A stretch of DNA of 64,000 nucleotides from Nocardia vinacea NBRC 16497. GTDB taxonomy: Bacteria > Actinomycetota > Actinomycetes > Mycobacteriales > Mycobacteriaceae. The stretch spans positions 30,836 through 94,835 of the forward strand of contig NZ_BAGN01000219.1 of assembly GCF_000308835.1 (NCBI RefSeq). The letters are read 5' to 3'. Positions 51,371 through 59,689 of the stretch are shown piece by piece (the first letter of the stretch is position 1; each line of letters begins with the position of its first letter). A model generated the notes under the pieces. The model saw nothing but the letters and a program-made list of their open reading frames with translations, made no database searches and was not told the origin of the DNA. The translations under genes were made by a program, and so were the position numbers.

Positions 51371-51435
51371 CACTCGACGGTAACCCGCCCCTGTGACATA
51401 TCGCTCAGCTCTGCTGCTAATTACCCATTGGCAGG

Positions 51436-51457
51436 TTTGCGAATCCGCCCATAAACT
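51436..51457 (+). promoter_or_regulatory. ramB promoter with a RamB-like motif
   Basis: TTTGCGAA at 51436-51443 repeats exactly the motif found upstream of aceA at 5166-5173. TAAACT at 51452-51457 is a plausible -10 ending six bases before the ATG, so the ramB message may be leaderless. This suits autoregulation, as reported for mycobacterial RamB. Confidence 0.5.
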
Positions 51458-51463
51458 GGACAT

Positions 51464-52870
51464 ATGGCCAAGACTTACGTCGGGGCGCGGCTTCGTCAGC
51501 TGCGGACCGAACGAGGGCTGAGCCAGGTCTCACTCGCCCAGAAGCTGGAGATCTCGGCGAGTTACCTCAACCAGATCGAACACGATGTGCGCCCGCTCAC
51601 CGTACCGGTATTGCTGCGCATCAGCGAAGTGTTCGGCGTCGACGCGACATTTTTCTCCTCCCAGGACGACACTCGGCTCATCGCCGAACTCCAAGAGGTC
51701 GTTATGGACCAGGAGCTCGGTATCGAGGCCGATACCCAGGAGATCGCGGATATGGTCTCCGCGCATCCGAGCATGGCGCGCGCACTGGTCAATATGCACA
51801 ACCGGTATCGCAACACCTCCGCACAGCTGGCCGCCGCCACCGAGGACCGCTTCGCCGACGGCTCCGGCAGCGCGACGATCAGCAAACCGCACGAGGAAGT
51901 GCGCGACTTCTTCTATCAGCGGCAGAACTACATCCACGAATTGGATACCGCCGCAGAGGAACTCACCGCCCGCATCCGCTTCCACGGCGGCGATGTGAAC
52001 AGCGAGATCGCCCGCCTGCTGCGCGCACACGACGTGCACATCATCGAACGCATCGATCTCGGCGAAGGTGTATTGCACCGCTACGATCCAGAGACCCAGC
52101 GGCTGGAGATCGCGCCGCATCTGTCCGGTGGCCAGCGCACCTTCAAACTCGCCGCCGAACTCGCCTACTTCGAATGCGGCGACCTGCTCGAAAAGCTGGT
52201 CGAGGAGGGCAATTTCGCCTCCGAGGACACCCGCAAACTGGCCATGCTCGGCCTGGCGAATTACTTCGCCGCCGCAACCGTTCTGCCCTACACGCACTTT
52301 CACGAGGTCGCCGAGGATTTCCGCTACGACATCGAGCGGCTCTCGGCCTTCTTCACCCAGAGTTACGAGACGATCTGCCATCGCCTGTCCACTCTGCAGC
52401 GGCCCAAGCTGCGCGGCGTTCCGTTCTCCTTCGTGCGCGTGGACCGCGCGGGGAATATGTCGAAACGCCAGTCCGCCACCGGTTTCCACTTCTCCTCCAG
52501 CGGCGGCACCTGCCCGCTGTGGAATGTCTACGAGACCTTCGCCTATCCGGGCAAGATCATGACGCAGATCGCCCAGATGCCCGACGGTCGCAAATACCTG
52601 TGGGTCGCCCGCACCGTCGAACGCCGCGCGACCCGATACGGCCAGGCCAGCAAGACCTTTGCGATCGGTCTGGGTTGCGAGCTGCGGCACGCGGGTCGCG
52701 TCGTCTACGCCGACGGCATCGATCTCGACGTGGCGAAGGCCACGCCGATCGGTGCGGGCTGCCGAGTCTGTGAACGCACCAATTGCCCCCAGCGCGCGTT
52801 TCCGCCACTGGGCAAAGTGCTCGATATCAGCGAACATCGAAGCTCGGTATCGCCGTACGTCCTCAAGTGA
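51464..52870 (+). CDS. ramB: RamB, XRE-family regulator of acetate and glyoxylate metabolism
   Basis: A 468-residue regulator very close to mycobacterial RamB (Rv0465c). The N-terminal HTH_3 domain (about 8-62) contains LRTERGLSQVSLAQKLEISASYLNQIEHDVRPL in two helices, followed by an IrrE/ImmA-like domain and a C-terminal DUF2083 domain with CRVCERTNCPQRAFP, the conserved Cys motif. RamB represses isocitrate lyase and other acetate genes through AAAGTTTGCAAA-like sites; such sites precede aceA in this window. In M. tuberculosis ramB lies near icl1, but here the two are 46 kb apart. Confidence 0.95.
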   Translation: MAKTYVGARLRQLRTERGLSQVSLAQKLEISASYLNQIEHDVRPLTVPVLLRISEVFGVDATFFSSQDDTRLIAELQEVVMDQELGIEADTQEIADMVSAHPSMARALVNMHNRYRNTSAQLAAATEDRFADGSGSATISKPHEEVRDFFYQRQNYIHELDTAAEELTARIRFHGGDVNSEIARLLRAHDVHIIERIDLGEGVLHRYDPETQRLEIAPHLSGGQRTFKLAAELAYFECGDLLEKLVEEGNFASEDTRKLAMLGLANYFAAATVLPYTHFHEVAEDFRYDIERLSAFFTQSYETICHRLSTLQRPKLRGVPFSFVRVDRAGNMSKRQSATGFHFSSSGGTCPLWNVYETFAYPGKIMTQIAQMPDGRKYLWVARTVERRATRYGQASKTFAIGLGCELRHAGRVVYADGIDLDVAKATPIGAGCRVCERTNCPQRAFPPLGKVLDISEHRSSVSPYVLK

Positions 52871-52938
52871 CGCGGAGCTGCGCACACCGCACGGAAATCC
52901 TTGCGGTCCTGCACGCCAGACTGAGGAGCCGCAGCGCG

Positions 52939-53028
52939 GTGTCGCGGCCGGAGTTCTTCAAGATCTCCCTGGCTGCCCAGTTGGCGGGTATGCACGCGCA
53001 GACACTGCGCACGTATGACCGCCGCACG
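52939..53028 (+). pseudogene. Remnant of a MerR/HspR-type regulator gene
   Basis: After a GTG at 52939, preceded by GAGGAG, the frame reads VSRPEFFKISLAAQLAGMHA and then QTLRTYDRRTSF. This matches the start of HspR-like MerR regulators (ISVAAxLAGMHxQTLRxYDR). Homology stops after about 28 residues, where LGLVSP and the wing should follow; the rest of the frame has no resemblance to the family. This points to a deletion or truncation and decay. The remainder of the 266-base gap between ramB and the MFS gene has no other gene that I can support. Confidence 0.6.
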
Positions 53029-53136
53029 TCGTTCGTTGCCTCCGTGTACGGCCCACTCGAATTCGGGTGCGTCGGGGTGCCCGGAACGCGCAAAGGCCGA
53101 CATCGGCGAATTCCGATGTCGGCCTCGCGCATTCGC

Positions 53137-54369
53137 CTACACAGGCAGAGCCGAGCGCTGGATCCGCACCCCGAACAGGGTCAGGCCGAGCGCCGCGACC
53201 AGCAGGATGGCCAGGGTCCATGCCAGCACCGAAAAGCCGTGTGGCGCAGCGGCCGCGGCCACCAGCGGTCCGGCGGTGGCACCGACGTAGAAGCTGAACA
53301 TGGCGACCGATGACGCGGCGGCGCGCGCCTCACCACCCAACTCCCCCGCGGTCTGCAGGACCGCGGGCGCGATGACGCCGAGCCCACCGACCAGCACGGC
53401 GAGCAGAATCGTCAGCACCGCGAGGTGGGTGCCCTCGAAGGTGGCGATCACCATGGCGGTCGCGGCGACCAGCACGCCGAGCACCATCTGCCCCGGCTTG
53501 GTCAGGCGCGCGAGCGGGATGGCCAGCAGCGGTAGTGCGAACATCACCGGCAGCGCTCCCGCACGCAGGGCGAGCAGTTCACCGGAACCCTTGACCAGAC
53601 CGGTGATTTCGATGCCGGTGTACACCCCGACCATCACCGCCATGGCCAGCGCGCCCGCGGCGAGCATCGGCAGCAGCGCCTTGATCCGCAGCACCGCGGG
53701 GATCGCGGCGTAGCTGTGCACAAGTGGCTTGTCGCGACCGGTGGGTGCGTCATCGAGCATGACCGCACGCAAGACGAATGCGAGCGCCACGAAGACCACG
53801 GCCGAGCCGATGAACATGGTGCGCCACGGGAACGCGGCGACGACGGCCTGCGAGGCGATCTGCGCCAGCACGGTCGCGGCCAGGAAGGAGGTGGCGACCG
53901 ACATGGTCACCACCGCCCGATGCGCCGGTGCGATGCGGGTGGCGATATAGGCCATGATCGCGGGCGGAATCGAACCGACGACAAGTCCCTGCGCGACGCG
54001 CAGGCCGACCGCGATCGGCGCACTGAACGACAGACCGGTCAACAGTGTGACCACTGCAGCGGCGATCATGCCGGTGACCAGTACCCGGCGGTGGCCGTAG
54101 CGATCCGACAGCGGGCCGAAAAGCACGAAGCCACCCGCATAGCCGAAGGCGAAGGCGCTGATGATCCAGGTCATGACGCCCGCGCCCACATTCCAGTCGG
54201 CCTTCATGGCCGTGAAAAGGGGAATCGGGATATACATCTGGCCGGTGGCCAGCAGTGCGGACAGGACGAAAACAGGGAGGGTACGCCCGGTGTGCGCGCG
54301 TGGTGACGCGCTGCGAGTGCGTGCCGGAGCCGGGATACCGGCCGGAAGCTGAAGAGTCGGCGTTGCCAT
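53137..54369 (-). CDS. MFS transporter (12-helix)
   Basis: A 410-residue exporter of the AraJ/YnfM-like MFS type. Motif A is FGPLSDRYGHRRVLVTG, and helices begin at LPVFVLSALLATGQMYIPIP. The N-terminal 25 residues are a Pro/Ala-rich cytoplasmic tail. ATG 54369 is favoured; an upstream start at 54399 is in frame. It is divergent from a TetR gene, with AACCAA repeats in the 75-base gap, the usual layout for a substrate-induced efflux pump. Confidence 0.88.
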   Translation of the reverse strand: MATPTLQLPAGIPAPARTRSASPRAHTGRTLPVFVLSALLATGQMYIPIPLFTAMKADWNVGAGVMTWIISAFAFGYAGGFVLFGPLSDRYGHRRVLVTGMIAAAVVTLLTGLSFSAPIAVGLRVAQGLVVGSIPPAIMAYIATRIAPAHRAVVTMSVATSFLAATVLAQIASQAVVAAFPWRTMFIGSAVVFVALAFVLRAVMLDDAPTGRDKPLVHSYAAIPAVLRIKALLPMLAAGALAMAVMVGVYTGIEITGLVKGSGELLALRAGALPVMFALPLLAIPLARLTKPGQMVLGVLVAATAMVIATFEGTHLAVLTILLAVLVGGLGVIAPAVLQTAGELGGEARAAASSVAMFSFYVGATAGPLVAAAAAPHGFSVLAWTLAILLVAALGLTLFGVRIQRSALPV

Positions 54370-54390
54370 GTGGACGAAGTTAGGCCCATT

Positions 54391-54420
54391 GCCAACCAAT
54401 TGTCAACCAAATAGTTGGTT
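54391..54420. promoter_or_regulatory. AACCAA-repeat operator between MFS and TetR genes
   Basis: AACCAAATAGTTGGTT (54405-54420) is an interrupted palindrome with six-base arms. A further direct copy, CCAACCAA, lies ten bases upstream. It is the only repeated structure in the shared promoter region and is the likely site of the adjacent TetR protein. Confidence 0.7.
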
Positions 54421-54444
54421 TAATGAGATGGTAAAGTCGCGGTC

Positions 54445-55293
54445 ATGACGGTCACGATGAAACGGAGCGACGCGACCAAGCAGGCCCTGCTGCGCGCCGC
54501 GCGCGACGAATTCGCCGAATACGGCCTGGCCGGCGCGCGAGTGGACCGGATCGCGGAGGCGGCCGGGGTGAACAAGGAGCGCATCTACGGCCTGTTCGGC
54601 AGCAAGGACAAGCTCTTCGACGTCATCCTGATCGACACCATGCGCGAGTTCATGGATGTGGTCCAGCCCCTGGCCGAGACCGAACCCGGCGAGTACGTGG
54701 GCAAACTGTTCGACTACCACCGCGAAAATCCGCAACTGCTACGGCTTTTGCTCTGGGAGGGACTGCACCGCGGCACCGACGCGCACGATATCGACGGCTG
54801 GCGCGCCCAGCACTACCTGCGCAAATTCGACCGCGCCAAGGAGCAGTTCGATGTCGAAGCCAGCCACGCCGGCCGACTGCTGCTCGCCCTGTGCGGCCTG
54901 TCCAACTGGAGCCTCGCCGTCCCGCAGACCACCCGCCTACTACTCGGCGCGGATGCCGAGAACCAGGGGGCGACCCGCGAATTCATGATGGAGTTCGCCA
55001 GGGCGGCGCTGCGAACGGATAAATCAATCCCGCACCGCGAGCCAGTCAACGAGTTGACCACCGAATCGGCCAGTGGGGTTGACGACGCAGCCACGGCCGA
55101 TGCGCCGACCGATCCCGTAGACCACGCCGCGCAACGTCTGCGCGAGGCCCAAGCCGCGGCCGACGCAGCCCGCGACGAACTCGCCGCCGCCCTGCGAGAC
55201 GCGCACGCCGACGGCACCAGCGCCAACCAACTCGCTCGCCGGGTCTCGGGCACCCTGTCGCGCCCCGTCGTGCTGAAGCTCCTCGCCGATTGA
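54445..55293 (+). CDS. TetR-family regulator with a C-terminal coiled-coil/HTH-like extension
   Basis: A 282-residue regulator, longer than the usual 190-220. The TetR_N HTH spans about 12-60 (VDRIAEAAGVNKERIYGLFGSKDKLFD split over two helices). After the ligand domain (ending near residue 190) comes an Ala/Asp-rich linker, then an Arg/Ala/Glu coiled coil (AAQRLREAQAAADAARDELA) and a final segment GTSANQLARRVSGTLSRP that could form a second HTH. It diverges from the MFS gene and probably represses it. Starts at 54445 and 54457 are both possible. Confidence 0.85.
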   Translation: MTVTMKRSDATKQALLRAARDEFAEYGLAGARVDRIAEAAGVNKERIYGLFGSKDKLFDVILIDTMREFMDVVQPLAETEPGEYVGKLFDYHRENPQLLRLLLWEGLHRGTDAHDIDGWRAQHYLRKFDRAKEQFDVEASHAGRLLLALCGLSNWSLAVPQTTRLLLGADAENQGATREFMMEFARAALRTDKSIPHREPVNELTTESASGVDDAATADAPTDPVDHAAQRLREAQAAADAARDELAAALRDAHADGTSANQLARRVSGTLSRPVVLKLLAD

Positions 55294-55350
55294 GTGCTTT
55301 TCGGTTCCGACACAAGCGATTCCCGGTATCGACGCCGATCGGATCCAGAG

Positions 55351-56055
55351 TCAATCCCGGACGGCGCGTGAGAGTTTCGTGAACTCGATCGCCTGCTGGG
55401 CACGCGCGAGTACATGCGTGCGCGAGCTACCGATGTGCGCGGTGAGCGTGCGCAGCGCGGCATCCGGATCACCGTCGAGCAGTTGTTCGGCGATAGCGAT
55501 GTGCTCGGCGGTCATGGTGGCGATCCGCTCCGGCGTAGGCAAGTCCAGGGTTCGGACCGGCCGAACCCGGACGTACACCCCGGTGAGTGCATCCGCCAGC
55601 GCCGTATTGCCCGCCGCCGCGAGCAGAGTCGTGTGGAACTGCTCGTCCGCGGCGACCAGCGCGGGTCCCGGTTCGGGCGGATCGTCGCGAAATCCGCGCC
55701 AGGTATCGAGTTCCGCACGCACCAGCGACAAGTCGTGCGCCGGTGCGGGTTCCCCGACGATGCCGATGACGCGCTGAATTCCCCTGGTCTCCAACACAAT
55801 CCGCAACTCGAACAGATTGTCCAGCTCCTCCAACCGCGGTCGATACGGATACAGCCCATCGGCGTGCCGCTCCACCAATCCGTCGGCCTGCAGCCGGGCG
55901 AGCGCTTCCCGCACGGGGGTGCGCGAAACCCCGTAGGTGTCGGCCAAGCGTTCCTCGCCGAGCCGTTCGGTGGGCACGATCGCCCCCGTGGCCAGGTCCC
56001 GCCGCAGCGATTCGTAAACCTGCTCGCTGAGCGGAACCCGCCCCTTGCGCGTCAT
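55351..56055 (-). CDS. GntR-family (FCD domain) regulator after urtE
   Basis: A 234-residue regulator. The winged HTH holds LSEQVYESLRRDLATGAI and TYGVSRTPVREALARLQADGL; the FCD effector domain is helical, with the metal-binding pattern ELRIVLE, ADEQFHTTLLAAAGN and EHIAIAEQLLDGD. It lies ten bases after urtE on the same strand, so it is probably the last gene of the urt operon. FCD proteins often bind TTGTATACAA-like palindromes; GTTGTATACAAC lies upstream of urtA. Its ligand is unknown, perhaps urea-linked. Confidence 0.9.
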   Translation of the reverse strand: MTRKGRVPLSEQVYESLRRDLATGAIVPTERLGEERLADTYGVSRTPVREALARLQADGLVERHADGLYPYRPRLEELDNLFELRIVLETRGIQRVIGIVGEPAPAHDLSLVRAELDTWRGFRDDPPEPGPALVAADEQFHTTLLAAAGNTALADALTGVYVRVRPVRTLDLPTPERIATMTAEHIAIAEQLLDGDPDAALRTLTAHIGSSRTHVLARAQQAIEFTKLSRAVRD

Positions 56056-56065
56056 GGCGGCCAGC

Positions 56066-56758
56066 TCAGATCGCCATCGCCGAGCGAACCGAGGTCTCCG
56101 CGCCCGCTCCGCCCTCGCCGGTGGACGTCACGCGTCCGGACTGCAGCACGTAATAGCGTTGCGCCGCTTGCAGTGCGAAGCCGATGTGCTGTTCCACCAG
56201 CAGCACGCTGAGTCCGCCGCGACCGGTCAAATCGATAATGGTGCGCTCGATTTCGGCGACCACCGACGGCTGGATGCCCTCCGTCGGTTCATCGAGAATC
56301 AGCAGCTTCGGCTCGGTGATCAGCGCCCTGGCGATCGCCAATTGCTGGCGCTGGCCGCCGGACAGCAAGCCCGCCTTGCGATTCAACAGTTCGCGCAGTG
56401 CCGGAAACAGGTCGAGCGATTCGTCGATCAAGGCCTTACCGCGCTTGCGGCCGTCGGCGACGACCTGCAGATTCTCGGCGGTGCTCAGCTGCGGAAAACT
56501 CTGTTGCCCTTGCGGCACATACGCGATTCCACGCTTGACCCGACGCGACGGCGACATCTTGGTGATCGCCTCACCGTTGAAGTTGATCTGTCCGGATTTG
56601 GTGCCGATCAGACCGACTGCCGTACGCAGTAGCGTGGTCTTGCCCGCGCCGTTGTGCCCCATGATCGCCACGACACTGTCGTCGGGAACGGTGATCGAGA
56701 CGCCGTGAATCACCTCGGTCCGGCCGTATCCGGAATGGATATCGATGAGCTCAAGCAT
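56066..56758 (-). CDS. urtE: Urea ABC transporter ATPase UrtE
   Basis: A 230-residue LivF-like ATPase. Walker A is GHNGAGKTT, the signature LLSGGQRQQLAIARAL, and Walker B LLILDEPTEGIQPSVVAEI; EGIQPSVV is characteristic of UrtE. The ATG lies eight bases inside urtD. It works with UrtD on the two permeases to import urea, a product of the allantoicase encoded in this window. Confidence 0.94.
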   Translation of the reverse strand: MLELIDIHSGYGRTEVIHGVSITVPDDSVVAIMGHNGAGKTTLLRTAVGLIGTKSGQINFNGEAITKMSPSRRVKRGIAYVPQGQQSFPQLSTAENLQVVADGRKRGKALIDESLDLFPALRELLNRKAGLLSGGQRQQLAIARALITEPKLLILDEPTEGIQPSVVAEIERTIIDLTGRGGLSVLLVEQHIGFALQAAQRYYVLQSGRVTSTGEGGAGAETSVRSAMAI

Positions 56759-57593
56759 CGGCGGACTCCTTTGCGGTCAGCTCCTGCGCGGTCTGCGCGT
56801 CTTCGAGTTCGGTGCCGATGGCCGCGGCGGTGCCGAGGTAGACCTCCTGCACCTTCGGATCGGCCTGCACCTGTTCGACGGTGCCCTCGCTGAGTACCTT
56901 GCCGGCGGCCAGCACGGTCACCGAGGTCGCGAAGGACCGCATGAAATCCATATCGTGCTCGACCACCACGACAATGCGTTCACCGCCGATGCGCCGCAAC
57001 AGATTACCGGTTTCCTCACGCTCCTCGGCGCTCATACCCGCCACCGGTTCGTCGAGCAGCAGTACCGAGGCGTTCTGCACCAGCAGCATGCCGATCTCCA
57101 GCCACTGCTTCTGCCCGTGCGCCAGCACTCCGGCGGGCTTATCGCGCAATTCGCCGAGACCGGTGATCTCCAGTGCCTCTTCGATACTCGGCAATACCGA
57201 CTTGCGGCGGCGCAACAGTGTCAGCGCCGAACGCCCCGCACCTGCCGCGATATCGAGATTCTGCAGCACACTGAGTTGTTCGAAAACACTTGCCGTCTGG
57301 AAGGTTCGGCCGATGCCGAGCCGAGCGATCTGGTGCACCTTCTTCCCGAGGAATTCGACACCGGACTTCTGCGCCGATCCGGTTGCGGGCACCAGGCCGG
57401 TGATCGCATCGATGAGAGTGGTCTTCCCCGCCCCATTGGGCCCGATCAGGAACCGCAGATCACCCTGCAGCACAGTGAGATCCACATCGGAGACCGCCTT
57501 GAATCCATCGAAACTCACCGAGAGTCCGCGGATTTCGAGGTATTCACTCGACATGCCCGCATTGCCGCCCGGCTTCGGGTCGTGCGCGTTCAT
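56751..57593 (-). CDS. urtD: Urea ABC transporter ATPase UrtD
   Basis: A 280-residue LivG-like ATPase. Walker A is GPNGAGKTT; the UrtD-type signature lies in LAHGQKQWLEIGMLL rather than the LSGGQ of other ATPases, and Walker B is VLLLDEPVAGMSAEE. The start overlaps the urtC stop (ATGA). The C-terminus has an extension of about 30 residues rich in Ala and Glu. Confidence 0.94.
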   Translation of the reverse strand: MNAHDPKPGGNAGMSSEYLEIRGLSVSFDGFKAVSDVDLTVLQGDLRFLIGPNGAGKTTLIDAITGLVPATGSAQKSGVEFLGKKVHQIARLGIGRTFQTASVFEQLSVLQNLDIAAGAGRSALTLLRRRKSVLPSIEEALEITGLGELRDKPAGVLAHGQKQWLEIGMLLVQNASVLLLDEPVAGMSAEEREETGNLLRRIGGERIVVVVEHDMDFMRSFATSVTVLAAGKVLSEGTVEQVQADPKVQEVYLGTAAAIGTELEDAQTAQELTAKESADA

Positions 57594-58738
57594 CGGGATT
57601 CCACCTTCTCCTCGGTCACGACTTCGGGCAGCGGTTCATCGACCACTACCGGAGTATGCGCAGTGGGCTTACGAAACTTACTGTCCAGCAACCCCTTCAA
57701 CATCGGCCACACCCCGGCCAGACCCGCCGGAATGAACCCGACGACCACAATGAACAGCACACCCTGCAGATAGGTCCAGCTGGACGGGAACTCCTCCGAG
57801 AGCGCCGTCTGTGCCCAGGCCACGCCGATCGCGCCGAGTACCGGGCCGAGCAGTGTGGTCCGTCCGCCGATCGCCACACCGATGATGAATGCGATGGACG
57901 GCACGACACCGATATCGGCGGGCGAGATGATGCCGACGATCGGGGTGAACAGCGCACCCGCGATGCCCGCGAAGAATGCCGCGACGACATAGGCCACGAT
58001 CTTGATATTGGCCGGATCGTAACCGAGGAAGCGCACGCGTTCTTCCTGATCGCGCACGGCGACAAGCAATTCGCCGTAGCGGCTGTGCATGAGCTGGCGC
58101 ACCGCGGCGACCACCAGCAGCAGGGTGCCCGCGGCGATGAAGAACAGCATCTGCCGGTTCACTGGATCCGAGAGCTTGAAGCCGAAAAAGGCACGGAAGT
58201 CCGACAGTCCGGTGAATCCGCCGATCTTCTGCTGTCCGGTCAGCAGAATCGCGAGCGCCGCGGCCAACGCCTGACTCAGGATCGCGAAATACGTACCCTT
58301 GACCCGGCGCTTGAATACGCCGTAACCGAGTGCCGCCGCAATCAGCGCGGGCAGCACCAGAATGCCGATCAAGGCGACCGGCGCCGACGCGAAAGGCCGC
58401 CAGAACGACGGCAATTCGCGAATACCGGCAATCTCCATGAACTCCGGCACCTCATTGTGCAGCCGGGCCGCATCGGCCATCTGCAGATGCATCGCCATGA
58501 TGTAGGCGCCGATGCCGAAGAACACGCCCTGTCCGAGCGTGAGCATTCCGCCACGGCCCCAAGCCAATCCGATGCCCGCCGCCACAATCGCGAAGCACAG
58601 GAATTTGGCGAGCAGGTTGAGCCGGAAGTCACTGAGCACGGCGGGCGCGACCGCGAACAGCAGGATCGCGGCGACGACGAAGCCGCCCCACGCGGTCATG
58701 GAAGGGTGTGCGCGCCAACGTTGTCCGAGTGTGGTCAT
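57590..58738 (-). CDS. urtC: Urea ABC transporter permease UrtC
   Basis: A 382-residue LivM-like permease with about ten helices. Family features include WGRGGMLTLGQGVFFGIGAYIMAMHL (split over helix 3), FFGFKLSDPVNR and the cytoplasmic VRDQEERVRFLGYDPANIK. ATG 58738 overlaps the urtB stop (ATGA), although the frame extends upstream inside urtB. Confidence 0.94.
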   Translation of the reverse strand: MTTLGQRWRAHPSMTAWGGFVVAAILLFAVAPAVLSDFRLNLLAKFLCFAIVAAGIGLAWGRGGMLTLGQGVFFGIGAYIMAMHLQMADAARLHNEVPEFMEIAGIRELPSFWRPFASAPVALIGILVLPALIAAALGYGVFKRRVKGTYFAILSQALAAALAILLTGQQKIGGFTGLSDFRAFFGFKLSDPVNRQMLFFIAAGTLLLVVAAVRQLMHSRYGELLVAVRDQEERVRFLGYDPANIKIVAYVVAAFFAGIAGALFTPIVGIISPADIGVVPSIAFIIGVAIGGRTTLLGPVLGAIGVAWAQTALSEEFPSSWTYLQGVLFIVVVGFIPAGLAGVWPMLKGLLDSKFRKPTAHTPVVVDEPLPEVVTEEKVESR

Positions 58739-59619
58739 GCCAGGCTCCTCGTCCGAACGGTGAATAGCCCCTGCGGACGAACCTGCAGGAAAATGACGAT
58801 GATGACGAAGACGATCACCTTCGCGATCGAGGCCGTCGTGGAGTACTCGATATACGAATTCAGCAGGCCCAGCGCGAACGCCGCGATCACGGTGCCTTTG
58901 ATCTGCCCGAGCCCGCCGATCACGACGACCAGGAAGGCGTCGATCAGATAGCTCTGCCCGATGGTCGGGCTGGTCGACCCGATCAGGGTCAACGCGACGC
59001 CCGCGACCCCGGCCAGGCCGGAACCGATGAAGAAGGTACTGATGTCGGTGACGCGGCTGGAGACGCCGCTGGTCTCGGCCAGACCCCGGTTCTGCACGAC
59101 CGCGCGGATGCGCCGACCGAGCGGAGTGGTCTTGAGTACAAGGGCCAGCACGGTCACCGCGACGACTGCGAGCACGAGAATGAAGATGCGAGTCTTCGGC
59201 ACCACCGCACCGAGAATGGTGACACCGCCGCTGAGCCAATCGGGTGCGAGCACGTTCTTCGCGGGAGCGCCGAAGATGTCACGCGCGGCCTGTTGTAGCA
59301 CGAGTCCGACGCCGAAGGTGACGAGCAGGGTGTCCAGCGGCCGGTCGTACATCCACCGGATCAGACCCATTTCCAGGGCCGCGCCGAGCAGGCCGCCGAC
59401 CAGGAAGCCGATGAGCAATGAAACGACCAGCGAAACCCCGGCCGACGAGATGACCTTCTGCACAACATAAGTCGTGTAGCACCCGGCCATGATGAATTCG
59501 CCGTGCGCCATGTTGATCACGCCCATCTGACCGAAGGTCAGCGAAAGGCCGAGCGCCGCGAGCAGAAGAATGGATCCCAGACTCAGCCCGGTGAAGAGCT
59601 GGCCGATCAACACGTCCAT
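58735..59619 (-). CDS. urtB: Urea ABC transporter permease UrtB
   Basis: A 294-residue LivH-like permease. It begins MDVLIGQLFTGLSLGSILLL, then has FGQMGVINMAHGEFIMAGCY and the ATPase-contact loop RIRAVVQNRGLAETSGV. It follows urtA after a 70-base gap containing a strong hairpin. ATG 59619 matches the family start. Confidence 0.94.
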   Translation of the reverse strand: MDVLIGQLFTGLSLGSILLLAALGLSLTFGQMGVINMAHGEFIMAGCYTTYVVQKVISSAGVSLVVSLLIGFLVGGLLGAALEMGLIRWMYDRPLDTLLVTFGVGLVLQQAARDIFGAPAKNVLAPDWLSGGVTILGAVVPKTRIFILVLAVVAVTVLALVLKTTPLGRRIRAVVQNRGLAETSGVSSRVTDISTFFIGSGLAGVAGVALTLIGSTSPTIGQSYLIDAFLVVVIGGLGQIKGTVIAAFALGLLNSYIEYSTTASIAKVIVFVIIVIFLQVRPQGLFTVRTRSLA

Positions 59620-59641
59620 GTTTGGTTTCCTAACGGGGTCG

Positions 59642-59680
59642 GCCGGATGCGGGCTCCCCCTCACAGGGCCCGCATCCGGC
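59642..59680 (-). terminator. Hairpin between urtA and urtB (attenuator or mRNA stabiliser)
   Basis: A perfect 13-base inverted repeat GCCGGATGCGGGC/GCCCGCATCCGGC with a 13-base loop lies just after the urtA stop. There is no T-run. Such structures after a binding-protein gene typically reduce read-through or protect the upstream mRNA, giving more UrtA than UrtBCDE. Confidence 0.8.
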
Positions 59681-59689
59681 GCTAGTCGA

